Virus record (IMG/VR): IMGVR_UViG_3300035698_016888
Location: 1 to 20,652 of that record
Source: a virus
DNA length: 20,652 nucleotides
Reading direction: 5' to 3' (one strand)
Positions 13,879-19,955 of this stretch are shown piece by piece (within the stretch, counting starts at the first letter, position 1; each line of letters opens with the position of its first letter). The translations under genes and the position numbers were made by a program. Under the pieces are notes generated by a model, which was not told the origin of the DNA, did not search any database, and saw nothing but the letters and a program-made list of their open reading frames with translations.

Positions 13879-14973
13879 ATGCGTATGGAAAAGAGGTTGG
13901 AATTAGGTAAAAGGATCCAAGCGGTTGTAAAAGCTGCAAGCGGTCAAGGTGAATCAGCAGTAGGATTTGGAGATACATTAGTTGATACCACTTTAATTGC
14001 TGATATTTTGGGACAGAACTTTGCACAAGGTTCTATATACTCAAGATGTAAGATTTATAATGTTGGTGAGAATTCAAATGGGTTAAAAATTCCTATTGCT
14101 GATACATCTACTAGAACAGAATCTGGTGGTGTAAGAGGTGGAGTTCTTGCTTATTGGTTGAATGAAGCTGATACCAAAACAGCTTCTGATGCAGAGTTTG
14201 GACAGTTAAACTTAGGATTGAATACGCTTGTAGTTGTAATACCTACTACGGATGAGCTTTTAAATGATGCTCCTGCGTTGGCTCAGTTTTTACACGATTC
14301 AGCGATAGATGCTATTCTTTACAAAGTTGATAGAGCTATCCTTTATGGAAATGGTGGTTCTTCTATTAATGGTATCGCTAATTCTGCGGTTACTATTGTT
14401 GTTACTGCTACTGACCCTATTACTATTGCAGAGATTGAAGATATGTATCATGCATATTACGGTTCTCCTAATGGTGTATGGTGTATGAGTAAAGCAGCTC
14501 AGGAAGAGGTTATAGACCTTGATTGGACTACACAGCCTAATGGTTATGACTTTGAAGTAACTGAAGATGCACCGTTTGGTCGTTTATATGGGCTTCCTAT
14601 TCTTGTAACTGATGTAATGAGCGGCGATGATATAGTTCTTGGTGATTATTCTCAGTTTATATTAGCACAGAAAGAAGTAACTCAGGCTGTTAATAGTTCT
14701 CTTAAGTTTTTAGAGGATGAGAAATATTTTCGCTTTGTTCTTAGGATAAACGGTGATGTTGGTTGGACTTCTAGTATGACTTTGGAAGATGGTTCGGTTG
14801 TATCTCCTTTTGTTATTAAGAGTGATATGGATCAATCTACGAGTTCTAGTTCTTCTGAGTTATATAGTTCTTCGAGTTCTAGTTCAGAGAAGTATAGTTC
14901 TTCTTCTAGTTCTGTAGATAGTTCTTCAAGTAGTTCTGAGAAGTATAGTTCTTCAAGTAGTTCTAGTGCGTAA
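13879..14973 (+). CDS. Major capsid protein 2 (HK97-fold paralogue) with Ser-rich C-terminal repeat tail
   Basis: A second HK97-fold capsid protein. It aligns by eye with capsid protein 1 throughout the mature region: NSNGLKI, the STRTESGGVRGGVLAYW E-loop region, TDELLNDAPALAQFLHDSA spine region, the conserved KFLEDE and a TL-DG-(S/T)-(V/I)-(V/I)-S-x-FV end. It lacks the delta-domain: only about 30 residues precede the mature-like part. Residues 320-364 are a low-complexity tail of Ser runs broken by ELY, EKY, VD and EKY, absent from capsid protein 1. It may be a second shell component, a vertex protein comparable to T4 gp24, or a displayed capsid variant. AGGAG lies upstream of the ATG. Terminators flank the gene on both sides. 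Confidence 0.85.
   Translation: MRMEKRLELGKRIQAVVKAASGQGESAVGFGDTLVDTTLIADILGQNFAQGSIYSRCKIYNVGENSNGLKIPIADTSTRTESGGVRGGVLAYWLNEADTKTASDAEFGQLNLGLNTLVVVIPTTDELLNDAPALAQFLHDSAIDAILYKVDRAILYGNGGSSINGIANSAVTIVVTATDPITIAEIEDMYHAYYGSPNGVWCMSKAAQEEVIDLDWTTQPNGYDFEVTEDAPFGRLYGLPILVTDVMSGDDIVLGDYSQFILAQKEVTQAVNSSLKFLEDEKYFRFVLRINGDVGWTSSMTLEDGSVVSPFVIKSDMDQSTSSSSSELYSSSSSSSEKYSSSSSSVDSSSSSSEKYSSSSSSSA
14827..14972 (+). repeat. Ser-codon repeat tract in capsid gene 2
   Basis: The DNA is a run of AGT and TCT-type serine codons interrupted by GAG-TTA-TAT and GAG-AAG-TAT. It encodes 45 residues with units of about 10 (six to seven Ser, then Glu-Lys-Tyr). Two codon families alternate, so the repeat is not a simple recent triplet expansion. 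Confidence 0.8.
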
Positions 14974-14980
14974 TTGATTT

Positions 14981-15011
14981 AGGGGTGAGGCTAATTTCTC
15001 ACCCCTCTTTT
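14981..15011 (+). terminator. Terminator after capsid gene 2
   Basis: AGGGGTGAG (14981-14989) pairs with CTCACCCCT (14998-15006) around an 8-base loop, then CTTTT. The T-run continues directly into the AAGGAGG ribosome binding site of the adaptor gene; TTTTAA (15008-15013) and TTAAAA (15021-15026) could also pair weakly and place GGAGG in the loop. Confidence 0.75.
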
Positions 15012-15025
15012 AAGGAGGAATTAAA

Positions 15026-15913
15026 ATGGCTAAAGCTACAACAGGTATAACAAATTTATTCTTATGGAATAAATTCATTAATGATACCGATGATGATAAC
15101 ACTTCTTTAATTGGTGATACTGAAACAATAAGATATATTATTGAGCAAACGAATGATTTAATTGCTCAGAAGTGTGGAAGAACGTTTGGTTCAACTACGT
15201 ATAAGGAATGGGTTCAGGGTTATGGAACTGAGTATTTGGTATTGGGGAATTATCCTATAACTAATGTAAAACTTGTATCTGCTTCTTCTGTAGATGTATG
15301 CACAGTTGAAGGAACTGGTTTTCAAGTTGCAACGGTTACATCTAATGCATCTTCTATGTCCTTATACTCTATAGATACTACTGGAGCGGATGTTGAGAGT
15401 GTATTGAATTATTCTAATTATGCTAATGTTAATTCTATTGTTACGGCTATTGATTTAGTTTCGGGATGGGATGCAGAGGTATTATCTGATAGGGGAGATG
15501 CATTAACACAGCTTATACGCCCATTAGATTCAGGTTGGGCATTAGATGAGAAGCAATATATGAAAACGCCTTATTTGGGTATTTCTGTTAGGATTGCTGA
15601 AGATTCTGATTCTACAATTGAGAGGATTGGTGGTGGTTTATTTTGCACTGATGTATTTTGTTGGTATACTGCGGGATGTGATTTGCCAATTTCAGATGAG
15701 GTAGGTGGAACACAGTTAGTAGAAGGCAACGTTCCTCAATCATTAACATTAACTGCGAACCGTATTATTAAAGATTATCTCGAACAAACCAATGAAGATA
15801 CCAATATGAAAGAGGAAACGATAGGTGATTATAAATATAAAAGAGATGGTATTATGAGTGCGGTGGATAGACATTGGAAAGATTTGCAACAGTATTCTAG
15901 GAAGGTAGTTTAA
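15026..15913 (+). CDS. Head-tail adaptor (HK97 gp6-like connector)
   Basis: Binds under the portal and forms the first ring of the head-tail connector. The N-terminal helices (residues 20-55, TETIRYIIEQTNDLIAQKCG) and the YKEWVQGYGTEYLVLGNYPI segment (59-78) are the signature of gp6/gp15-type adaptors. The late helix LTLTANRIIKDYLEQTNED and the DYKYKRDG strand complete the fold. Residues about 85-195 are an additional Ser/Val-rich region with little charge, so the protein (295 residues) is much longer than a minimal adaptor. AAGGAGG lies just upstream. The stop overlaps the next start (TAATG). Confidence 0.8.
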   Translation: MAKATTGITNLFLWNKFINDTDDDNTSLIGDTETIRYIIEQTNDLIAQKCGRTFGSTTYKEWVQGYGTEYLVLGNYPITNVKLVSASSVDVCTVEGTGFQVATVTSNASSMSLYSIDTTGADVESVLNYSNYANVNSIVTAIDLVSGWDAEVLSDRGDALTQLIRPLDSGWALDEKQYMKTPYLGISVRIAEDSDSTIERIGGGLFCTDVFCWYTAGCDLPISDEVGGTQLVEGNVPQSLTLTANRIIKDYLEQTNEDTNMKEETIGDYKYKRDGIMSAVDRHWKDLQQYSRKVV

Positions 15914-16233
15914 TGAGTAGGAAATCGTTACAAAACACAAAGATGCAAGTTAAGAGGCTTCAATTGGGTCAGCAGGATGCGTCAGGTGGGATTGTACAGG
16001 TTAAGACTACTGTGTTTACCGCTCCTTGTAGGTTGAGGCTTCTAAACGCATCTGAACAGTCTGTAGGGGGTAAGGATGGTGTAGTTAGCACAAACCGTAT
16101 ATATTCTAGAAAATTAGATATTAGAAATAAGGATGAAGTTATTATAGATAAGATTATTTACGATGTTAATACTATAAATCCAACTTCAGCTAATGATGGT
16201 TCGATGGAGACGGATGTAACTAAGAGAGTGTAA
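15913..16233 (+). CDS. Head-closure (stopper) protein
   Basis: A small beta-rich protein of 106 residues located between adaptor and gp10-like genes, where SPP1 gp16/HK97 gp7-type stoppers are encoded. It contains the typical pattern of strands (VKTTVFTAPCRLRLL, then YSRKLDIRNKDEVIIDKIIY). The stopper seals the connector after packaging and gives the docking surface for the tail. Translational coupling to the adaptor by TAATG supports equal ring stoichiometry. Assignment relies on position plus strand pattern. Confidence 0.65.
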   Translation: MSRKSLQNTKMQVKRLQLGQQDASGGIVQVKTTVFTAPCRLRLLNASEQSVGGKDGVVSTNRIYSRKLDIRNKDEVIIDKIIYDVNTINPTSANDGSMETDVTKRV

Positions 16234-16234
16234 T

Positions 16235-16522
16235 ATGGGAACGAAAATTAAATGGTATGGTAGAAGATATAATAGTGGACTTTTTAGATATACAGATAAG
16301 AAGATTGAGAAAGCTGCTAATACCGTTAAGGAGCAAGCTCAATCTAGAGTTCCAGTAGATACTGGTGCTTTAAAAAGTTCTATAGTTGTTCAGAAGGTAA
16401 AAGAGTTATTTTGGAGAGTTCAATCAGATAAGCAGTATGCTAAATATGTTGAATATGGAACGTCTAAACGTTCGCCCCATCCGTTTTTTAGACCTGCATT
16501 AAAGTCCTTAAGGAGGTTTTAA
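16235..16522 (+). CDS. HK97 gp10-like neck/tail-completion protein
   Basis: A 95-residue member of the gp10 family, involved in joining tail to head. The hallmark segments are present: SRVPVDTGALKSSI (residues 37-50), YAKYVEYGT (68-76) and PHPFFRPAL (81-89). It starts one base after the stopper stop, and its own stop touches the ATG of the Cys-rich protein. The protein is slightly shorter than most of the family, mainly at the N-terminus. Confidence 0.85.
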   Translation: MGTKIKWYGRRYNSGLFRYTDKKIEKAANTVKEQAQSRVPVDTGALKSSIVVQKVKELFWRVQSDKQYAKYVEYGTSKRSPHPFFRPALKSLRRF

Positions 16523-16747
16523 ATGGGTTGTAATGGTTGCAGAAAGAAAAGAGATAAGTTTAGGAGGAAGGTAATGGAAGATAAAGAGAACGTTGGTGGT
16601 AAGGTATATAGTGCAGAAGAGCATTTTAAGAAGGTTTGTAAACACGGAGTTCCTGATGGTTTTAAATGCCAAACGTGTGATAAGGTGATTGAGATACCTG
16701 CTGATGCTGTAATAAAAGATATAGTTGAACCTGAAGTAGAGGAATAA
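16523..16747 (+). CDS. Small Cys-rich protein with two possible starts
   Basis: A 74-residue protein of unknown function between two neck genes. Four cysteines lie as CNGC at 3-6 and later as C-x8-C-x2-C (CKHGVPDGFKCQTC), consistent with a metal-binding knuckle, and the C-terminus is acidic. AGGAGG sits exactly 6 nt before the first ATG (16523). A second AGGAGG sits exactly 6 nt before an in-frame ATG at 16574 (residue 18), so a short form lacking CNGC and the basic KKRDKFRRK segment may also be made. The stop overlaps the next start by one base. Confidence 0.65.
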   Translation: MGCNGCRKKRDKFRRKVMEDKENVGGKVYSAEEHFKKVCKHGVPDGFKCQTCDKVIEIPADAVIKDIVEPEVEE

Positions 16748-17196
16748 TGTTATACAATTTACAGAAAGCCATAATGGATAAATACAATAGTACCTCTGGC
16801 GATACCCTTAGGGGGCTTGTATTGGGCTTGTGGGAGGATGAAGCTCCTTCTAGTATAGTTCTAGAGACCCAAAAGGGAGAGTCTCTTAAGGAGCAACCTA
16901 AGCCTTTTCTAACATTCTCTACGATACTAACTGATTTGGAACAAGATGCGTGTTCTAATATGTTTTTACCATTAGTTCAATTTACGATACACGGAGATGC
17001 TAATAATAAGAGTTCATTGGGTTTATTGCAAGTTGGTGATGAGTTTTTAAGTGTATTTGGTGATGAGCTTTTAAGTATGGATAATGGTTATACTATGATT
17101 CGTTCAGATACGGTGGGACAGAGTAAATTTAAAGATATTGATAAAATGTGGATTATTATCTACGAGATTCAATATATGGTGGAAAAGGATAGGTAA
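16747..17196 (+). CDS. Tail terminator protein (probable)
   Basis: A 149-residue protein at the position of the tail terminator (lambda gpU/SPP1 gp17 type), just before the tail tube gene. It has an N-terminal helix (LQKAIMDKYNST), a central strand KPFLTFSTILTD followed by PLVQFTIHGD, a helix (LGLLQVGDEFLSVFGD) and a final strand MWIIIYEIQYMV, which is the usual order in this family. It would cap the tube and set the tail-head joint. It is coupled to the Cys-rich gene by TAATG. Assignment is from topology and order. Confidence 0.65.
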   Translation: MLYNLQKAIMDKYNSTSGDTLRGLVLGLWEDEAPSSIVLETQKGESLKEQPKPFLTFSTILTDLEQDACSNMFLPLVQFTIHGDANNKSSLGLLQVGDEFLSVFGDELLSMDNGYTMIRSDTVGQSKFKDIDKMWIIIYEIQYMVEKDR

Positions 17197-17198
17197 TG

Positions 17199-17234
17199 TT
17201 GTATAAAGTATTGCAAATATTATATACTTTATAT
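17199..17234. promoter_or_regulatory. Hairpin and possible promoter ahead of the tail tube gene
   Basis: TATAAAGTAT (17202-17211) is the exact reverse complement of ATACTTTATA (17224-17233) with a 12-base loop and no T-run. Within the same bases TTGTAT (17199-17204), 18 bp and TATACT (17223-17228) form a promoter-like pair. It may be a promoter, an RNA stabiliser or a processing site for the tube message. Confidence 0.35.
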
Positions 17235-17271
17235 GATGAGAAATAAATAACAAATAAAGAGGAGAAATATC

Positions 17272-17607
17272 ATGTCGGCAATTTCGGGAAAAACTGGAAC
17301 CGTAGATGGGGCTTGTAATGAAATAAAGAGTTGGGAAGTAACAATTAGCACAGATATGCTTGATGCTACTGATTTTTGTAGTGATGGTTGGAGAGAGTTT
17401 GTAGCTGGTTTAAAAGGAGCTACAGGAACTATTACTTCAACTGAGAGGTATACTGGTTCTAGTTCTATTACATTGGCAAACAGTGCTGGTGGTGTATCTA
17501 TATCTGGTGATGTTCTTTGGAATGAAGAGACAATCTCAAATGAAGTAGAAGGTTTAATTGAATATTCTCAAGGGTTTACGTTCAATGGGGCAGTTACAGT
17601 AACTTAA
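17272..17607 (+). CDS. Major tail (tube) protein
   Basis: Forms the tail tube. The start SAISGKTGTVDGACNEIKSW followed by DMLDATDFCSDGWREFVAGL is the typical N-terminal pattern of small siphophage tube proteins. Strand-rich sequence follows (SITLANSAGGVSISGDVLW, then GFTFNGAVTVT). At 111 residues it is at the short end for the family, and no C-terminal Ig-like domain is present. The ATG follows AGAGGAG by 8 nt. A hairpin with a promoter-like sequence upstream may raise its dose over the neck genes. The chaperone gene starts 32 bp downstream. Confidence 0.85.
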   Translation: MSAISGKTGTVDGACNEIKSWEVTISTDMLDATDFCSDGWREFVAGLKGATGTITSTERYTGSSSITLANSAGGVSISGDVLWNEETISNEVEGLIEYSQGFTFNGAVTVT

Positions 17608-17639
17608 TTAAATAGCTTATTTTCAAATGGAGGAATAAG

Positions 17640-18095
17640 ATGGAAGCTAATAATGCACTTACAGTAAGTGAGATTGCTAATATCCCAAGAGAAGTTCAGA
17701 TTGGTGGGCATAAGCTCGAAATACGCCAACTCTCAATCAAGGAAATCTTCGGTTTCTTTGAGCAGAAGATTAAAGATGTAAAGATTAAAGAAGCTCAAGA
17801 AATGTCTTTAATTATGGATGCTTCCACAAGGAAGGAATTTCTAATAGACGTATGGAAGAACCTACCGTCAGGCACAGAATTAACAGATAAGGTCACAGAT
17901 CTAATGGCTTCTATTGACGGTGTATACGATATCCTTTATTTAGCCAGTAAGGATTACTCTGATATTACATTAGAGGGTATTAAGGATTCTATAGATTTTA
18001 AAAACATAGGGGAACTTACGCCAGTTATCAATTGGATTGCTGGGATGGAAGATGTAGGTTCTGATGATGGTGGAGAAAAAAAAACGGAGAAATAA
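17640..18095 (+). CDS. Tail assembly chaperone G (0-frame product)
   Basis: A 151-residue soluble, helical protein between tube and tape measure genes, the invariable position of siphophage gpG-like chaperones. It coats the tape measure and recruits tube subunits. It has an N-terminal strand pair (REVQIGGHKLEIRQLSIKEI) and helices through VINWIAGMEDVG, and ends soon after the run of nine A at 18076-18084, giving GGEKKTEK. Part of the ribosomes should slip to -1 there and make the longer GT protein. Codon use shows more C-ending codons than the neighbouring late genes. AGGAGG-like GGAGG lies upstream of the ATG. Confidence 0.85.
   Translation: MEANNALTVSEIANIPREVQIGGHKLEIRQLSIKEIFGFFEQKIKDVKIKEAQEMSLIMDASTRKEFLIDVWKNLPSGTELTDKVTDLMASIDGVYDILYLASKDYSDITLEGIKDSIDFKNIGELTPVINWIAGMEDVGSDDGGEKKTEK
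18076..18084 (+). promoter_or_regulatory. Slippery sequence for -1 programmed frameshift
   Basis: Nine A. In the 0 frame the codons are GAA-AAA-AAA-ACG, so an A-AAA-AAA heptamer (18077-18083) allows tandem slip to -1. The -1 frame is open only from 18065 (after TGA at 18062-18064) to 18442, and the 0 frame stops at 18093-18095, so this is the only good shift window. A purine-rich GGTGGAG lies directly upstream. Confidence 0.8.
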
Positions 18096-18442
18096 CTGAT
18101 AATGTAGAATTAAACTGGGGTAGTGAATTCTGCACCATTGGTGAAATATTTGGGTTTACTCCATCCCAAATATCAGATTTTACAATGCCCCAGTTTTTAT
18201 TATATGCTAGATATGCAAATGAACAGAAGGCGTTTAAGTTGGATATCAGAACGGTCAATGAATATATCGGGCAGGTATTTGGGAAAAAGAAAGAGCCTCT
18301 TGAGATGGCAGAGGATGACCCGAATAATTTTGTATGGCAGATTAAAGAAGCGAGAGATACTTTAATAGAGCAGACGGGAAAGAAAGAGTTTACATTACAG
18401 GAAATATGGGCGGAGATTTACAGGAAGAAAGAAAAAAAGTAG
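18083..18442 (+). CDS. T extension of tail assembly chaperone GT (-1 frame)
   Basis: After a slip at 18083 the -1 frame adds 119 residues (NGEITDNVELNWGSEFCT, then FTMPQFLLYARYANEQKAF) to 148 residues of G, giving a GT fusion of about 267 residues. The T part is helical, with a charged end (EIYRKKEKK), and in the lambda model it contacts the tape measure while G recruits tube protein. An internal ATG at 18185 has no ribosome binding site and would drop the conserved-looking WGSEF segment, so independent translation is unlikely. The tape measure gene starts 7 bp after the stop. Confidence 0.8.
   Translation, partial: NGEITDNVELNWGSEFCTIGEIFGFTPSQISDFTMPQFLLYARYANEQKAFKLDIRTVNEYIGQVFGKKKEPLEMAEDDPNNFVWQIKEARDTLIEQTGKKEFTLQEIWAEIYRKKEKK
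18112..18196 (+). promoter_or_regulatory. Nested RNA structure downstream of the frameshift site
   Basis: AAACTGGGG (18112-18120) pairs perfectly with CCCCAGTTT (18188-18196). Inside it ATATTTGGG (18146-18154) pairs perfectly with CCCAAATAT (18165-18173) around a 10-base loop. It starts 27 nt after the slippery run. A stimulatory role is inferred. Confidence 0.5.
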
Positions 18443-18449
18443 GTGATAT

Positions 18450-19946
18450 ATGGCTTATTCAGGAAAAATAGCAGATGCTTTTGTAGACATAAAGGCTAAT
18501 ACAAAAGGATATGAAAGAGGCGTTAAGGGTGTTAAATCAAGCCTTAAGGGTTTAGCTATAGCTGCTGCAGCTGCTTTCGCTGTTAAAAAAGCATTTGATT
18601 TTGGTAAGTCTGCCGTAGCTATTGCAAGTAACTTTGAGGAAACTAGAGGTAGATTTAAAACTATCTTCCAAGGTATAGGTTCTGAAGCTGAAGCTGCTGC
18701 TACTGAAATAGCATCTAGTTTTGATTTAGCGTCTGGAACTGCAAAAACAATGTTAGCCGCTACTGGTGATTTGTTAACTGGTTTCGGATTCACAAAGGAA
18801 GAAGCGTTATCAATGTCCAAATCAGTTGCAACATTGGGTGGTGATTTAGCTTCTTGGAGTGATATAGCTGGTGGTGCAGAAGTAGCGGCTCAGAAAATAA
18901 CATCTGCTATGCTTGATGAAACAGAAGCTACAAAATCTTTAGGTATTAAAATTGACCAGCAATCTAAATCGTTTAAAGAAAGGGTTAAGCTATTAAAAGA
19001 AGAAAGGGGAATAACTGAGTCGCAGGCAAAGGCTCACGTTATTTTAGCTCAAGTAACAGAACAAAGTAAGAATGCATTAGGTGACTATGCAAGAACTTCA
19101 AAGAGTTTTGCAAATCAGCAAAGAGCAGCTAGTGAGCAAATGAAGGAATTAAAAGACACTGTTGGTGGAGCAATTATAAAGTTTATCGAGATGGCTGGAA
19201 TTATGCCAAAGATAATTAATTTTATGAAGGGGCTTAATGGTAAGATAAAAGCTTTGGTCGCAGGTGGGAAGATAGAAGAGTGGTCGCTAATTGTTGTCGC
19301 TACCTTTAAACATATTATAGAGGTTTTTAGATTTGGGTTTAAAGTAATGGGTGAGGCAGCTCAGGTCTTTTGGGATAAGATGAAGGCTGATACTAAATTC
19401 TCTGGACAAATAATAGGAAGGTATTGGGGTAATGTTATAAACGGAACTAATTATTCTCTTGCTAATATAAAAAGAGACGCAACGAAAAGCTATGCAGAGT
19501 TAGGTTCAGATATAGAGGATATGGCTAAAAAACACGCAGAAAATTTAAAGAAAATTAGTGACGATGTAAAGAAGGCAAATGAAGCTAGGTTGAAGAAGGG
19601 TGCTAAGGACGAAGAGGAGGCTGCCGATGATGGGGCTGATGCTGTTGTAGCTGCTGAGAAGAAGAAACAAAAAGCTATGCGAACTTCTATGCGAACTTCT
19701 ATGTTTAGTGCAGAAGGTTTACTTGCTGCAGCTCAGAAGGCAGCAGATGAAGGGTTGGGCGGAGCAGCTCATGGTTCTAAAGTAGCGGCAGCTGTCTCTC
19801 CTAATGGGGCAGTTAGAGCAGCTCAAGTTGGGACATCTGGAACACAACGAATATTATCAGATATACTTACTACTCTTAAACTTAGTGATGGGAGATTGGC
19901 TTCTATTGATAAAAACATTTCAAGCGGGTTTTCGGTATTCGCATAA
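18450..19946 (+). CDS. Tape measure protein (short)
   Basis: Sets tail length and is extruded during infection. The N-terminus (IADAFVDIKANTKGYERGVK) is typical of siphophage tape measures, followed by an Ala-rich segment (GLAIAAAAAFAVKKAFDFGK), the FEETRGRFKTIFQG region, long helical stretches and a membrane-compatible segment around residues 265-285 (SLIVVATFKHIIEVFRFGF). A Lys/Ala/Glu-rich stretch (about 370-410) and a tandem MRTSMRTSM lie near the C-terminus. At about 0.15 nm per residue, 498 residues imply a tail near 75 nm, short for a siphovirus. The start follows AGGTG by 6 nt and the GT stop by 7 bp. Confidence 0.88.
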   Translation: MAYSGKIADAFVDIKANTKGYERGVKGVKSSLKGLAIAAAAAFAVKKAFDFGKSAVAIASNFEETRGRFKTIFQGIGSEAEAAATEIASSFDLASGTAKTMLAATGDLLTGFGFTKEEALSMSKSVATLGGDLASWSDIAGGAEVAAQKITSAMLDETEATKSLGIKIDQQSKSFKERVKLLKEERGITESQAKAHVILAQVTEQSKNALGDYARTSKSFANQQRAASEQMKELKDTVGGAIIKFIEMAGIMPKIINFMKGLNGKIKALVAGGKIEEWSLIVVATFKHIIEVFRFGFKVMGEAAQVFWDKMKADTKFSGQIIGRYWGNVINGTNYSLANIKRDATKSYAELGSDIEDMAKKHAENLKKISDDVKKANEARLKKGAKDEEEAADDGADAVVAAEKKKQKAMRTSMRTSMFSAEGLLAAAQKAADEGLGGAAHGSKVAAAVSPNGAVRAAQVGTSGTQRILSDILTTLKLSDGRLASIDKNISSGFSVFA

Positions 19947-19955
19947 GGAGATAAT

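Noticed and set aside
18123-18365. 80-codon + strand frame after the chaperone G gene
   Set aside because: It overlaps the -1 frame T extension, lacks a ribosome binding site and encodes no tail-chaperone-like sequence.
18185-18442. Independent 85-residue gene starting at the internal ATG
   Set aside because: No ribosome binding site; the -1 frame is open upstream to 18065 and joins the A9 slippery site, so it is better read as the C-terminal part of the GT fusion.
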